From positions 1 to 21,454 of the forward strand of contig DEWA01000035.1 of the NCBI GenBank assembly GCA_002363035.1: a stretch of 21,454 nt of DNA, read 5' to 3'. How positions within the stretch are numbered: position 1 is the stretch's first letter; every line of letters begins with the position of its first letter. The stretch comes from Verrucomicrobia bacterium UBA3222 (GTDB taxonomy: Bacteria > Verrucomicrobiota > Verrucomicrobiia > Opitutales > UBA9783). This document shows, piece by piece, positions 1 through 7,381 of the stretch. Position numbers and translations under genes: made by a program. A model generated the notes under the pieces. The model did no database searches. It worked only from the letters and a program-made list of their open reading frames with translations, and was not told the DNA's origin.

Positions 1-1321
1 TCAAACCGCCGCGATTGTAAGTATTCCGTGCATGATGCTTGGAACGCAGAAAATCCTGCCCCTCCGCGATCATCGGAACCCCCGACGACAGCATTAAAAT
101 CATAAACATCATATGTGTTTTTCGACGCACCGTCTCGACATCGCCGCTTAAACGATCCGCCCAGGTGTAATCATCATGCGATTCCGTGTAATTAACCGAT
201 TGAAACGCGTTTTCGAACGGATCGGGAACGCAACCGCTCATGACGTACGCCAATTCTTCTGCGGGAACGTTCCCTTCGACATAATGATATACGCTTTCGC
301 GAAAGCGGTCGTTCCAGCACGCCCAGGTTGTGTCTCTCAGTTGATTCGCGATATGTCCGCGAAAACTCCACGGTTCTGCAATTAAAATAACGTCTTTTTT
401 GTACGCCCGCACCTGTGCCTCAATTTTCCGCAAAACATCGACATTCAGCAATTCCGCCAAATCGAACCGAAAGCCGTCGACGCGGTAAAATTTCAAAAAA
501 TGCAGCAAACTGTCGATGATAAGTTTTTGGACAAACGGATGTTCGGTGCGCAAATCGTTATCGCAACCGCTGCAATTTGTTCGTTTCCCGTCGGTATCGT
601 AGCGAAAATACGCTTTCGCATCCCACCGAAGCAGATCGTTCATTTTCCCCGCATGGTTATAAACAACATCCAAAATGACCGCTAAACCGCGCGCGTGCAA
701 CGTCTGAACCAAGGTTTGAAATTCCTGCGGCGTTCCGTACGTATGGGATAACGCAAAATAATGCGCCGGCATATAACCCCAGGCGTACATATTCGGCGAA
801 ACAGCATCAAACTCCGTCAGCGGCATGAATTCAACGGCATTGATACCCAAATCTTCAATCGGGTTTGGTTGCGAAAAAAAGCTCTTTAATTGCGAGAAGA
901 CGGATTGATTTTTCGGTATCGACGTCCATCCGACCAAATCGCGCGCATGCACCTCCATGACGGTAAGATCCGTCGGTGAAGGCGCTTGAAAACCGTCATC
1001 CGCAGGCGGTTTTAAATCCGTAATAATCCCCGGCCCCGTCGGCGTTATCAGCTGAAATGCGTACGGATCGACAAGCTCTTTAAGTTCGGGTGCCCAAATG
1101 CGGAAAAGATACGCATAACCCGTAAAATCCTTCCCGACGGTCGTTTGCCAGAAACCGCCTTCCGCGAAATTTAAGGGAAAAATAAAATTTTTCTCCCCCT
1201 TAAAAACACGCACCTCCACACGTTCGACATTCGGCGCATAACAGGCGAATGAAGTTGTATCCGACTGCTGCGTTACGCCCAATGTCGGTACGGTCGGATT
1301 GCCAAGCCCAACGAAATGCAT
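1..1321 (-). CDS. GH13 alpha-1,6-glucan debranching enzyme (pullulanase/GlgX type), 3' end missing
   Basis: Reading the minus strand from ATG 1321-1319 gives 440 codons without a stop; the C-terminus lies beyond the left edge. The protein should cleave alpha-1,6 branches in glycogen-like glucans. Residues about 13-100 look like an N-terminal CBM48 domain (LGVT..., FACYAPNVERVEV). The GH13 barrel follows with all signature regions: VVYNHAG (region I), DGFRFDLAE (nucleophile Asp, region II), IAEPW (acid/base Glu, region III) and NYTESHDD (region IV). The pullulanase signature YNWGYDP appears as YAWGYMP, and GCDNDLRTEHP resembles GlgX, so the exact subfamily is open. It begins 3 bases after the stop of a CesT-type chaperone gene, which suggests the enzyme may be a type III secretion substrate. 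Little precedes CBM48, so any secretion signal must lie in the first 15-20 residues. Enzyme class is confident; secretion is inference. Confidence 0.9.
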   Translation of the reverse strand, partial: MHFVGLGNPTVPTLGVTQQSDTTSFACYAPNVERVEVRVFKGEKNFIFPLNFAEGGFWQTTVGKDFTGYAYLFRIWAPELKELVDPYAFQLITPTGPGIITDLKPPADDGFQAPSPTDLTVMEVHARDLVGWTSIPKNQSVFSQLKSFFSQPNPIEDLGINAVEFMPLTEFDAVSPNMYAWGYMPAHYFALSHTYGTPQEFQTLVQTLHARGLAVILDVVYNHAGKMNDLLRWDAKAYFRYDTDGKRTNCSGCDNDLRTEHPFVQKLIIDSLLHFLKFYRVDGFRFDLAELLNVDVLRKIEAQVRAYKKDVILIAEPWSFRGHIANQLRDTTWACWNDRFRESVYHYVEGNVPAEELAYVMSGCVPDPFENAFQSVNYTESHDDYTWADRLSGDVETVRRKTHMMFMILMLSSGVPMIAEGQDFLRSKHHARNTYNRGGL

Positions 1322-1324
1322 GTT

Positions 1325-1771
1325 CTAATTTTTTTGAAAAACAGCAAAAACCTTCGGAACGTTACCCTGCTCCAATTCAAGTAAATACATCTTCCAAACC
1401 GTTACCAGACCGATGAATTGCTCAAACGTGCGTTCAAAAAGCTCCTTTGTGAGGTTCAAAAGCGGCAAACGGTATTCCAAAATCACCTCCGACGAACCGT
1501 TTCCCTTCGCCAATGCCGCGCCTTTCGTCAATGCCCATTCGCTGTTGGACTTCAGTAAATAATTGCAACAACGCTTTTCGCTTTCCGAAACCTGCCCGAC
1601 GGACGCAAAAAAATCCAACACTTCCTGCGCCTCATTGTACGTCACCTGTACATTTTTATCCTCATCCACGCACAAAATGCAGGTTTTATCCTTATTAAGC
1701 CGTACGTCCGACAAATTGATCGACTTTCCGAACTCCTCCAAAATTTGATTGACTGTTTCTTCCGCCACCAT
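1325..1771 (-). CDS. CesT-family type III secretion chaperone
   Basis: This 148-residue acidic protein matches the size and pattern of class I type III chaperones of the CesT/Tir-chaperone family: a leading helix (ETVNQILEEFGK), alternating strands (CILCVDEDKNVQVTYN), a central helix, then EVILEYRLPL and a long C-terminal helix ending near LVTVWKMYLLELEQ. It is clearly paralogous to the chaperone at 14687-15160: both share LN-x-C-x-L, NV-x-x-x-YN, FAS-x-x-G, LL-x-SN, G-A-x-L and an ELF...F..LV..W tail. Such dimers bind the N-terminal region of an effector and keep it ready for export. Its gene is first in a two-gene unit with the GH13 debranching enzyme, 3 bases apart, the usual chaperone-cargo arrangement. 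The start is ATG 1771, about 20 bases downstream of the predicted transcription start. Fold assignment rests on pattern, not on a database search. Confidence 0.8.
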   Translation of the reverse strand: MVAEETVNQILEEFGKSINLSDVRLNKDKTCILCVDEDKNVQVTYNEAQEVLDFFASVGQVSESEKRCCNYLLKSNSEWALTKGAALAKGNGSSEVILEYRLPLLNLTKELFERTFEQFIGLVTVWKMYLLELEQGNVPKVFAVFQKN

Positions 1772-1797
1772 TCTTTCAATGCCCCGAAGTTGTATTT

Positions 1798-1827
1798 ATT
1801 ATAGGGATTTTTTGGAGGGTTTTGCAA
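1798..1827 (-). promoter_or_regulatory. Sigma-70-type promoter for chaperone-debranching enzyme unit
   Basis: On the minus strand, TTGCAA (1827-1822) and a perfect TATAAT (1803-1798) are separated by 18 bases. The predicted start near 1791 leaves a leader of about 20 bases before ATG 1771. Seen by eye only. Confidence 0.5.
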
Positions 1828-1946
1828 TGTGGTTTAAGGGTTCACGGAATGCCTTCGCTGTTTAAAAACAATACGTTACCAAAAACAAAACAAAGCATTC
1901 GCAGGTAGCAGTCTCCGGGGAAATTTGCGTCCAAAAATCCCGAAAA

Positions 1947-2828
1947 TCACGCGTACCAATACCCGTCAAACACCATTTGATGCCGAAACCACGTCAGTTG
2001 TTTTTTCACCAATCCGTATGTATCGTTAACGATTTCCCGTTCAAGAACGTCCAAAGGCGTCGGTTGTTGCAGAAATTTCAATGTTTCGCGGTAACCGATT
2101 GCCGCGGAAGCGGGTGTATTCGGCAATAACTTCCCTTCTTCTTTTAATCGTCGCACTTCATCGATGAGACCGTTTTGCAGCATTTTGTGTACCCGCAGGC
2201 GAATGCGCAGTTTGAGAATTTCCAACGGTCGACAAAGGCAGATGGTAACTTTCGGTAACGAAGCGTAAGGCATCGGTTGTTGTTGAAAGTTTCGCAGTAC
2301 CTCCGCAAACGATAACCCCGTTGTTAAACAACGTTCCAATGCTTTTCGCACGTTACGCGAATTTTTAAACTCTACATACTTTGATGCCTGCGGATCACAT
2401 TTTAACAACCGTTCCCGAAGGACTTCGATGCCACCGTTCGCTTCCAGCATTGCAATTTCCCCCCGAACGGCTTTACTTGGATGTATATCATCCGTCACGG
2501 GCGACAAAAAACTTTTCAAATACAACCCCGAACCGCCGACCGCCAGGACGTTTTTGCCGCGTTTTGTAATATCCGAAACACACTTTTGCGCGTAAGCAAC
2601 AAAATCCTTAATCGAAAACGGTTCGTTCGGTTCCGCAATATCAATGCCCCAATGGCACACCGTTCGTTGCTCCTCCGACGTCGGTTTGGCGGTTCCGATA
2701 TCCATTCCGCGGTAAAATGCCGACGCATCGCAGGAAAGGATTTCGCAGTTTTTTTTCTGCGCAAAATGCAATGCCAGCTCGGTTTTCCCGGATGCCGTTG
2801 CTCCCGCCAGAATAAACAAAATCGGCAT
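1947..2828 (-). CDS. miaA: tRNA dimethylallyltransferase MiaA
   Basis: MiaA transfers a dimethylallyl group to N6 of A37 in tRNAs that read UNN codons. From ATG 2828 the protein has 293 residues, slightly short but normal for the family. It starts MPILFILAGATASGKTE, with the P-loop GATASGKT at about residues 9-16. The DxxxxY-RGMDIGTAKPT motif follows (here DASAFYRGMDIGTAKP), then GGSGLYLKSF, and near the C-terminus QLTWFRHQ. The open frame continues upstream to 3071, but that extension is antisense to the tRNA gene and precedes the conserved N-terminus, so ATG 2828 is preferred. No clear Shine-Dalgarno site precedes it. It lies head to head with tRNA-Phe(GAA), one of its predicted substrates. 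Confidence 0.96.
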   Translation of the reverse strand: MPILFILAGATASGKTELALHFAQKKNCEILSCDASAFYRGMDIGTAKPTSEEQRTVCHWGIDIAEPNEPFSIKDFVAYAQKCVSDITKRGKNVLAVGGSGLYLKSFLSPVTDDIHPSKAVRGEIAMLEANGGIEVLRERLLKCDPQASKYVEFKNSRNVRKALERCLTTGLSFAEVLRNFQQQPMPYASLPKVTICLCRPLEILKLRIRLRVHKMLQNGLIDEVRRLKEEGKLLPNTPASAAIGYRETLKFLQQPTPLDVLEREIVNDTYGLVKKQLTWFRHQMVFDGYWYA

Positions 2829-2926
2829 GTATTTATTTTGAAACGCCAACAAACGCACGCAACCGTAAAGCACTAAGAGATTTCGCGGTAATTGAAAACT
2901 TCGTCGTCGCGAAAACCCGAAAAAGG

Positions 2927-2955
2927 TTGACCGAATGTAATTTCTCTTTTTCCAT
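2927..2955 (+). promoter_or_regulatory. Possible tRNA-Phe promoter
   Basis: TTGACC (2927-2932) is followed after 17 bases by TTCCAT (2950-2955), 11 bases before the mature tRNA 5' end. The -35 is good and the -10 poor. It is listed because position and spacing are right. Confidence 0.3.
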
Positions 2956-2965
2956 GGGGACGCGT

Positions 2966-3041
2966 GGCTGGATAGCTCAGTCGGTAGAGCAGAGGCCTGA
3001 AAAGCCTTGTGTCGTTGGTTCGATTCCAACTCTAGCCACCA
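2966..3041 (+). tRNA. tRNA-Phe (GAA)
   Basis: This 76-base gene folds as a standard cloverleaf. The acceptor GGCTGGA pairs with TCTAGCC (one G-U), and the D stem GCTC pairs with GAGC. The anticodon stem GAGGC/GCCTT encloses loop CTGAAAA, giving anticodon GAA. The T arm GTTGG-TTCGATT-CCAAC is canonical. Discriminator A and CCA are encoded. A36-A37-A38 is present, the context MiaA recognises. Confidence 0.97.
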
Positions 3042-3190
3042 GTTGTTTTTGGGCTTTGTTGCGTACCGCACGGTTGTTTGAGGAATTTCGAAGCGTCGGC
3101 GACAGGTTTTGTTTTTTCGCTTTCATATGTTTTTCGCGCCTCTTTGCCGGCAGGATTTTTACTTTCGCCAAAAACGATAAACGCTTAAAA

Positions 3191-3203
3191 TAGGAGCGTG
3201 CTG
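3191..3203 (+). promoter_or_regulatory. Unusually close ribosome binding site at mraY start
   Basis: TAGGAG (3191-3196) is followed by C and then GTG CTG. The spacing to GTG is one base and to CTG four bases. Homology favours GTG, since the family starts Met-Leu, while spacing would favour CTG; both give nearly the same protein. Confidence 0.45.
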
Positions 3204-4298
3204 TATTATTTGCATCAGCTGGAACACTTTTTCGGTCCGTTGCGACTGTTTCGCTATGTCACGTTCCGCGGAAGCATGGCACTCGTGACCGCACTGCTGT
3301 GGGGCATTTTTGTCGGTCCGAAAATCTTCGCCGCCCTGCAACGCCTGAAAATAAAAGATGTCGTTCGGGATGCTTCCGTCATTAGAGATTTGGCGGCTTT
3401 GCACGAACAAAAAAAACAAATTCCCACCATGGGCGGATTGGCAATTTTGTCGGGCGTGTGCATCTCCTGCCTGCTGTGGCTGAAACCCAATGTCTACGGT
3501 TGTTGCGCGCTTTTAACGGGATTATTTCTCGGTTTAGTTGGCGCAATCGACGACGGGCTCAAATTAAAATACAAAAATACGCGCGGCTTATCGGGTCGGC
3601 GGAAACTGGCGGCTCAAGCCATCGCAACGGTTTGCGTTCTATGGATATTGCTTCATGCAACGGGCATTGAGGAGCACATTCGGCAATTATATGTTCCATT
3701 TTTAAAAAATCCGCTCTGGACAAACATACCGTTCGTCGCTTTGGCAATTTTCTGGTTTTTGGTCATTGCGGGAACGAGCAATGCGCTTAATTTGACAGAC
3801 GGACTGGACGGTTTAGCCGTCGGTTGCACCCTGCCGGTTTTGCTCACCTATACGGTTTTTGCCTACGTTACGGGTCATATACACCTGGCGCGTTACCTAA
3901 ACCTGCCCTATTTGAACGGCGTTGAAGAACTGAGTATTCTGTGTTTGGCGATTCTCGGTGCCGGAATTGCCTTCCTGTGGTTCAACGCTTACCCGGCAAC
4001 AATTTTCATGGGCGACACCGGATCGCTCGCCGTCGGCGGCTGGATCGGTTGCATCGCTCTGATGACGCACCAGGCGTTCACGCTCATCCTCGTCGGGCTG
4101 GTTTTTGTCGCGGAAGCACTTTCGGTTATTTTGCAGGTCTTTTCGTATAAAACGTTTCACAAACGTTGCTTCAAAATGAGCCCTATTCATCATCATTTCG
4201 AGCTCTCGAGCATTGCCGAACCGAAGATTGTTATCCGCTTCTGGATTGTGTCGCTCCTGTGCGCGCTTTTGGGACTGATGACGCTGAAGTTGCGGTAA
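3198..4298 (+). CDS. mraY: Phospho-MurNAc-pentapeptide transferase MraY
   Basis: MraY joins phospho-MurNAc-pentapeptide to undecaprenyl phosphate at the inner membrane to make lipid I. The 366-residue protein is about ten membrane helices long and carries the family motifs: PTMGG (76-80), the aspartate pair in GAIDDGLK (118-119), NLTDGLDGLA (198-207), FMGDTGS (270-276, third Asp at 273) and PIHHHFE (329-335). The N-terminus MLYYL...YVTFRG aligns with other MraY proteins, so the GTG at 3198 is preferred. The nearest Shine-Dalgarno sequence, AGGAG at 3192-3196, ends only one base before it. murD follows 18 bases downstream; murE, murF and ftsW are not adjacent, so the usual dcw cluster is broken up here. 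Confidence 0.97.
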   Translation: MLYYLHQLEHFFGPLRLFRYVTFRGSMALVTALLWGIFVGPKIFAALQRLKIKDVVRDASVIRDLAALHEQKKQIPTMGGLAILSGVCISCLLWLKPNVYGCCALLTGLFLGLVGAIDDGLKLKYKNTRGLSGRRKLAAQAIATVCVLWILLHATGIEEHIRQLYVPFLKNPLWTNIPFVALAIFWFLVIAGTSNALNLTDGLDGLAVGCTLPVLLTYTVFAYVTGHIHLARYLNLPYLNGVEELSILCLAILGAGIAFLWFNAYPATIFMGDTGSLAVGGWIGCIALMTHQAFTLILVGLVFVAEALSVILQVFSYKTFHKRCFKMSPIHHHFELSSIAEPKIVIRFWIVSLLCALLGLMTLKLR

Positions 4299-4316
4299 AA
4301 AAAATATAGAACCTCC

Positions 4317-5591
4317 ATGGACACCTTCTTCCGTCCTCTTCTCACTTCAACCCCCCTCATCGGTATCTTCGGGAACGGCTTATCGGGGAAAGGTGCCGCG
4401 CATCTCTGTGAAAAGTTGCATCTGCCGTATGAAATTATCGATGAACGGCAACAATCTCAAACGCCGCACTTCGAACGGTACGGTCTGTGTGTTTTCAGCC
4501 CGGGATTTTCACCCAACCATCCGTGGAGACAACGGGCGGAAGCGGCAAATGTTTTTTGCGTTACGGAATTGGATTTTGCCGCAAGTTGCTTCGATAATCC
4601 CGTTATCGCTGTCACGGGAACCAACGGCAAAACATCCGTCACGGAGATTTTAACCCGACTTTTGCGTGCCTGCGGAAAAGAAGTGCTCTCGGTCGGAAAT
4701 AACGGAACGGCGTTATCTGATGTTGTTGCAAACGAAAAAATTTCACCGCAAGGTATCTATGTTTGCGAAGTGAGTTCATTTCAGGCGCAATGTTTAAAGT
4801 TTCTGCATCCGACCTATACACTTTGGACGAATTTCGCGCCCGACCACCTCAACTGGCACGGAAATTTGAAAGATTACTTTTTTGCCAAATACAACTTGTT
4901 AAAACGGACGAAAAAAACGTGTTTTTGCGGCAATTCTTTGGGAAAAGCCTTTCAAAGCTTTGAAATTCCATCCCCTGCTCCGTCGGTTGTGTTTGCGCCG
5001 CCCGCCAAGGAGTTGAACGATTGGTTGGCGCAATTTCCGCTCTGCTTCTCGCAAGGACAAAGGGAAAACTTCGCATTGATACGCACCTTCGCCCGACAGT
5101 TGAACATTGACGAAGCAACGTTGAGACGTACATTGTCGGAATTTCAACAACCGCCGCATCGGTTGCATTGTTGCCGTCGCATCGGGGAGACTACCTTTTG
5201 GAACGATTCCAAAGGTACCAATCTGCACGCCGTTCAAGCTGCTTTGGAAAGTTTGAAAAATTTGCCGAATTTGTGGTGGATTTTGGGCGGCGGCGGTAAA
5301 GGCGAGGATTTGAACGGATTTATTCAAACTCTCAATCGTTATCCCGTTCAAACTGTCTGTCTCATCGGTGAAACGGGACGGGAATTGATGCAAAAAGCGT
5401 CGGAATTTAAGGCAAAGGTTATCCTTGCCGAAACACTTCCGAATGTCTTTAAACATTTACCGACAAATCAAACCTTTACCTTGGTTCTCAGCCCCGGATT
5501 TACAAGTTGGGATCAATTCAAGTCCTTCGAAGAACGCGGCGAACTATTCGAAGCACTGGTGCGGGACTACGTGCCGTCTTCCGAAGGTTAA
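4317..5591 (+). CDS. murD: UDP-N-acetylmuramoyl-L-alanine--D-glutamate ligase MurD
   Basis: MurD adds D-glutamate to UDP-MurNAc-L-alanine in the cytoplasm, using ATP. The 424-residue protein shows an N-terminal UDP-binding domain (IGIFGNGLSGKG, 15-26), the ATP loop VTGTNGKTS (99-107), EVSSFQ (151-156), NFAPDHLNWHG (172-182), a Lys at about 191 where the carbamylated lysine belongs, NDSKGTN (296-302) and the C-terminal SPGFTSWDQFKSFEERG (392-408). Family members are usually 430-450 residues, so this is slightly compact. The start is ATG 4317, 18 bases after mraY, so co-transcription with mraY is likely. No strong Shine-Dalgarno site is visible. Confidence 0.96.
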   Translation: MDTFFRPLLTSTPLIGIFGNGLSGKGAAHLCEKLHLPYEIIDERQQSQTPHFERYGLCVFSPGFSPNHPWRQRAEAANVFCVTELDFAASCFDNPVIAVTGTNGKTSVTEILTRLLRACGKEVLSVGNNGTALSDVVANEKISPQGIYVCEVSSFQAQCLKFLHPTYTLWTNFAPDHLNWHGNLKDYFFAKYNLLKRTKKTCFCGNSLGKAFQSFEIPSPAPSVVFAPPAKELNDWLAQFPLCFSQGQRENFALIRTFARQLNIDEATLRRTLSEFQQPPHRLHCCRRIGETTFWNDSKGTNLHAVQAALESLKNLPNLWWILGGGGKGEDLNGFIQTLNRYPVQTVCLIGETGRELMQKASEFKAKVILAETLPNVFKHLPTNQTFTLVLSPGFTSWDQFKSFEERGELFEALVRDYVPSSEG

Positions 5592-5617
5592 GGAAAGCAA
5601 AGCAACTGTTCGAAAGT

Positions 5618-5684
5618 AGGAATTTCGTCGGTTTGGCAGAAAGCTTTGCACAGAGCGATTGTTCTCTAATTCCTGTGTTTTTTA
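5618..5684 (+). terminator. Possible weak terminator after murD
   Basis: AGGAATT (5618-5624) and AATTCCT (5668-5674) form a 7-base-pair stem with a long 43-base loop, followed by GTGTTTTTTAT. The T run is good but the loop is long, so this is tentative. Confidence 0.25.
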
Positions 5685-5793
5685 TATCCAAAATTCACTT
5701 CCCTTCATTACGTAAAAAAACGCTTTCTCATTGTTCTTCAATATATTTACACCGATTTTTTCAAAAGAATTCCCATTTTTATCAAAAAACCAC

Positions 5794-5824
5794 TTGACAA
5801 AAAAAAAAAAAAACGGTCTATATG
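5794..5824 (+). promoter_or_regulatory. Promoter with a 15-A tract as spacer
   Basis: A perfect TTGACA (5794-5799) runs into an unbroken tract of 15 A (5799-5813). Candidate -10 boxes are TCTATA (5817-5822, spacing 17) and TATATG (5819-5824, spacing 19). The start codon at 5833 lies only 8-10 bases beyond, so the transcript would have almost no leader. The A tract is the kind of homopolymer that changes length by slippage, which would alter promoter spacing. Confidence 0.55.
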
Positions 5825-5832
5825 GCAGTGTT

Positions 5833-7155
5833 ATGAATATGCATCATATTATTACAAAATCACTGTTCGTCGGTGCGGCGATTGCCGGCATCGGGATGTC
5901 ATCGGGGAGGGCGGAGATTGTCATCGGCAATGACGTTCGTCAGCAATTACGGGACGTTACACGAGAAATGCTTCGAAGCCACCGATTGGAAGTCAATGAG
6001 TTTCATGAGGAACACGAAACGCATGGATCCTTCAATTATTCCGATGAAATGATTGATGAGGACGTAAAACGTATTTGCGATGCACTCTACGAGCGCAATT
6101 CCGGCATATCCGTATTCAGCAATGTATTTGACAAAAACGGCAATAGGCATACCGATACTCGCGAAAGTTATGTCCAATTGCTGAATGCAGCTTTAAATTC
6201 CGATTCCAATAAAACAATTGACTGGTTCTTCCGAGAGGATGCGCTCGGGGTATTTTTACGGTACCACATGTTCGACGTTTGCCCTCGTTCACGTGAAAAT
6301 TTCAGAGAAGAATGGGATGCGTTTTATTTCGGAGCAGGCGGTTTGGGCAAATATAGTATCGTAAGTGAACGGGAATATTTCACACATATTGCGATGCCGT
6401 TTACGTGTCGGGATCTCATGAGAAAGTTTATTTTGAACTACCAACCGATCGCATCCAAGACACCGGGACTGTGGTGGTACAAAAGATGGTCGGATTTTTG
6501 CAAAGAACATAAGGGATTGAAGTATTTCAGTGAAAAGTGGCTAGGGCTATGTGACTGGCAGTTTCGTAGTTATGTAAACGATGCCACTCTTGATGATCAT
6601 CTTGCAGAAGTAATCTTCTCGAAGGAATATGTAGCCAAGATAAAAGAGATTCTTTACGGTGAGATTTTTCGGGGATTAAAGAAAGACAGAAATCTGCAGA
6701 TGCGCTTTCTTAAAAGAATGTGCAATACAGACAGCGAGAAAAGAATTTGTCGTTTAGTTGCCGCATGCTTTCACCAATATAAAAAAATAAAGAAGGCAAT
6801 AGATACAAGTAGTGTAACCCTCGACACCGAGAATAGGTATGAGCGCTTTCTGGATGTGGAATGCAGATTAAGAAGTAGGTGTGACAATAAAAATGCTCCG
6901 CTCGTTCGGTGTAACGCTACCAAATTTTCAGAGTTGATCGGCAATCCTGTTTTTCTTTACATGTACGAGTTTTTGGAATCCATGAAAGCTGATATAGCCA
7001 ATGTGCCGGAGCTCGTAAAATTATTATTTACCGATCCCGTTTATTGGGCTCCCGCTCCCGTCAGCGATGAAGAAGGTGCCGACATCCTGAAGGAATTGAA
7101 CGACACGGAAAAGGAAAAGGATACTCCGAACGCGTTTCTTGAAGAAATTGACTGA
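5833..7155 (+). CDS. Exported protein of unknown function
   Basis: I do not recognise this 440-residue protein. It begins with a clear Sec-type signal peptide: MNMHHIITK, a hydrophobic core SLFVGAAIAGIGM, then SSGRA with probable cleavage before EIVIG at about residue 27. The mature part is soluble-looking, highly charged and rich in aromatic residues (for example GLWWYKRWSDF and YFSEKWLGLCDW), with scattered cysteines. It has no repeats, no further membrane helix and an acidic C-terminus (ELNDTEKEKD). The open frame extends upstream to 5731, but that part would encode the A tract and place the signal peptide internally, so ATG 5833 (or 5839) is chosen. It has its own promoter and terminator and is not part of an operon. 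A periplasmic, surface or secreted role is inferred from the signal peptide only. Confidence 0.75.
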   Translation: MNMHHIITKSLFVGAAIAGIGMSSGRAEIVIGNDVRQQLRDVTREMLRSHRLEVNEFHEEHETHGSFNYSDEMIDEDVKRICDALYERNSGISVFSNVFDKNGNRHTDTRESYVQLLNAALNSDSNKTIDWFFREDALGVFLRYHMFDVCPRSRENFREEWDAFYFGAGGLGKYSIVSEREYFTHIAMPFTCRDLMRKFILNYQPIASKTPGLWWYKRWSDFCKEHKGLKYFSEKWLGLCDWQFRSYVNDATLDDHLAEVIFSKEYVAKIKEILYGEIFRGLKKDRNLQMRFLKRMCNTDSEKRICRLVAACFHQYKKIKKAIDTSSVTLDTENRYERFLDVECRLRSRCDNKNAPLVRCNATKFSELIGNPVFLYMYEFLESMKADIANVPELVKLLFTDPVYWAPAPVSDEEGADILKELNDTEKEKDTPNAFLEEID

Positions 7156-7193
7156 AAAACAACAAGAACAAAAACATTAAACGGATTAGCACC

Positions 7194-7223
7194 GAGCCGC
7201 CGAAAGGCGGCTCACTTATTTTT
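7194..7223 (+). terminator. Rho-independent terminator
   Basis: GAGCCGCC (7194-7201) and GGCGGCTC (7206-7213) form a perfect 8-base-pair stem around a GAAA tetraloop, followed by ACTTATTTTT. It lies 38 bases after the stop of the exported-protein gene and ends its transcription. Confidence 0.9.
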
Positions 7224-7362
7224 AAACAACCGCATGTTACATCAGAGTTAGCCCCCGAATGTTCTTCAAGTCAGACACAACAACTTTGATTTTACCAAAC
7301 AAATTACAACACTTTTATATCCGTTCTTCTTCTTGAAAAACCGCCAAAACACACAGCTTCCC

Positions 7363-7381
7363 GGTTTTTTACCGAAAAACC
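7363..7381 (-). other. Hairpin directly after the glmM stop codon
   Basis: GGTTTTT and AAAAACC form a 7-base-pair stem with a five-base loop, immediately 3' of the glmM stop on the minus strand. No T run follows on that strand, so it may be an mRNA 3'-end structure rather than a standard terminator. Confidence 0.35.

Noticed and set aside
2829..3071. N-terminal extension of miaA
   Set aside because: Antisense to the tRNA gene and precedes the conserved MiaA N-terminus.
2927..3193. Plus-strand open frame of 88 codons
   Set aside because: It is a translation through tRNA-Phe (IAQSVEQRPEKP... type), a well-known false protein.
4899..5456. Minus-strand open frame of 185 codons
   Set aside because: Antisense shadow of murD.
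5634..5650. TGGCAGA...TTTGCA, a sigma-54-like sequence
   Set aside because: The spacing between the GG and GC elements is one base too long, and sigma-54 spacing is strict.
5731..5832. Upstream start for the exported protein
   Set aside because: It would encode the A tract and promoter and place the signal peptide internally.
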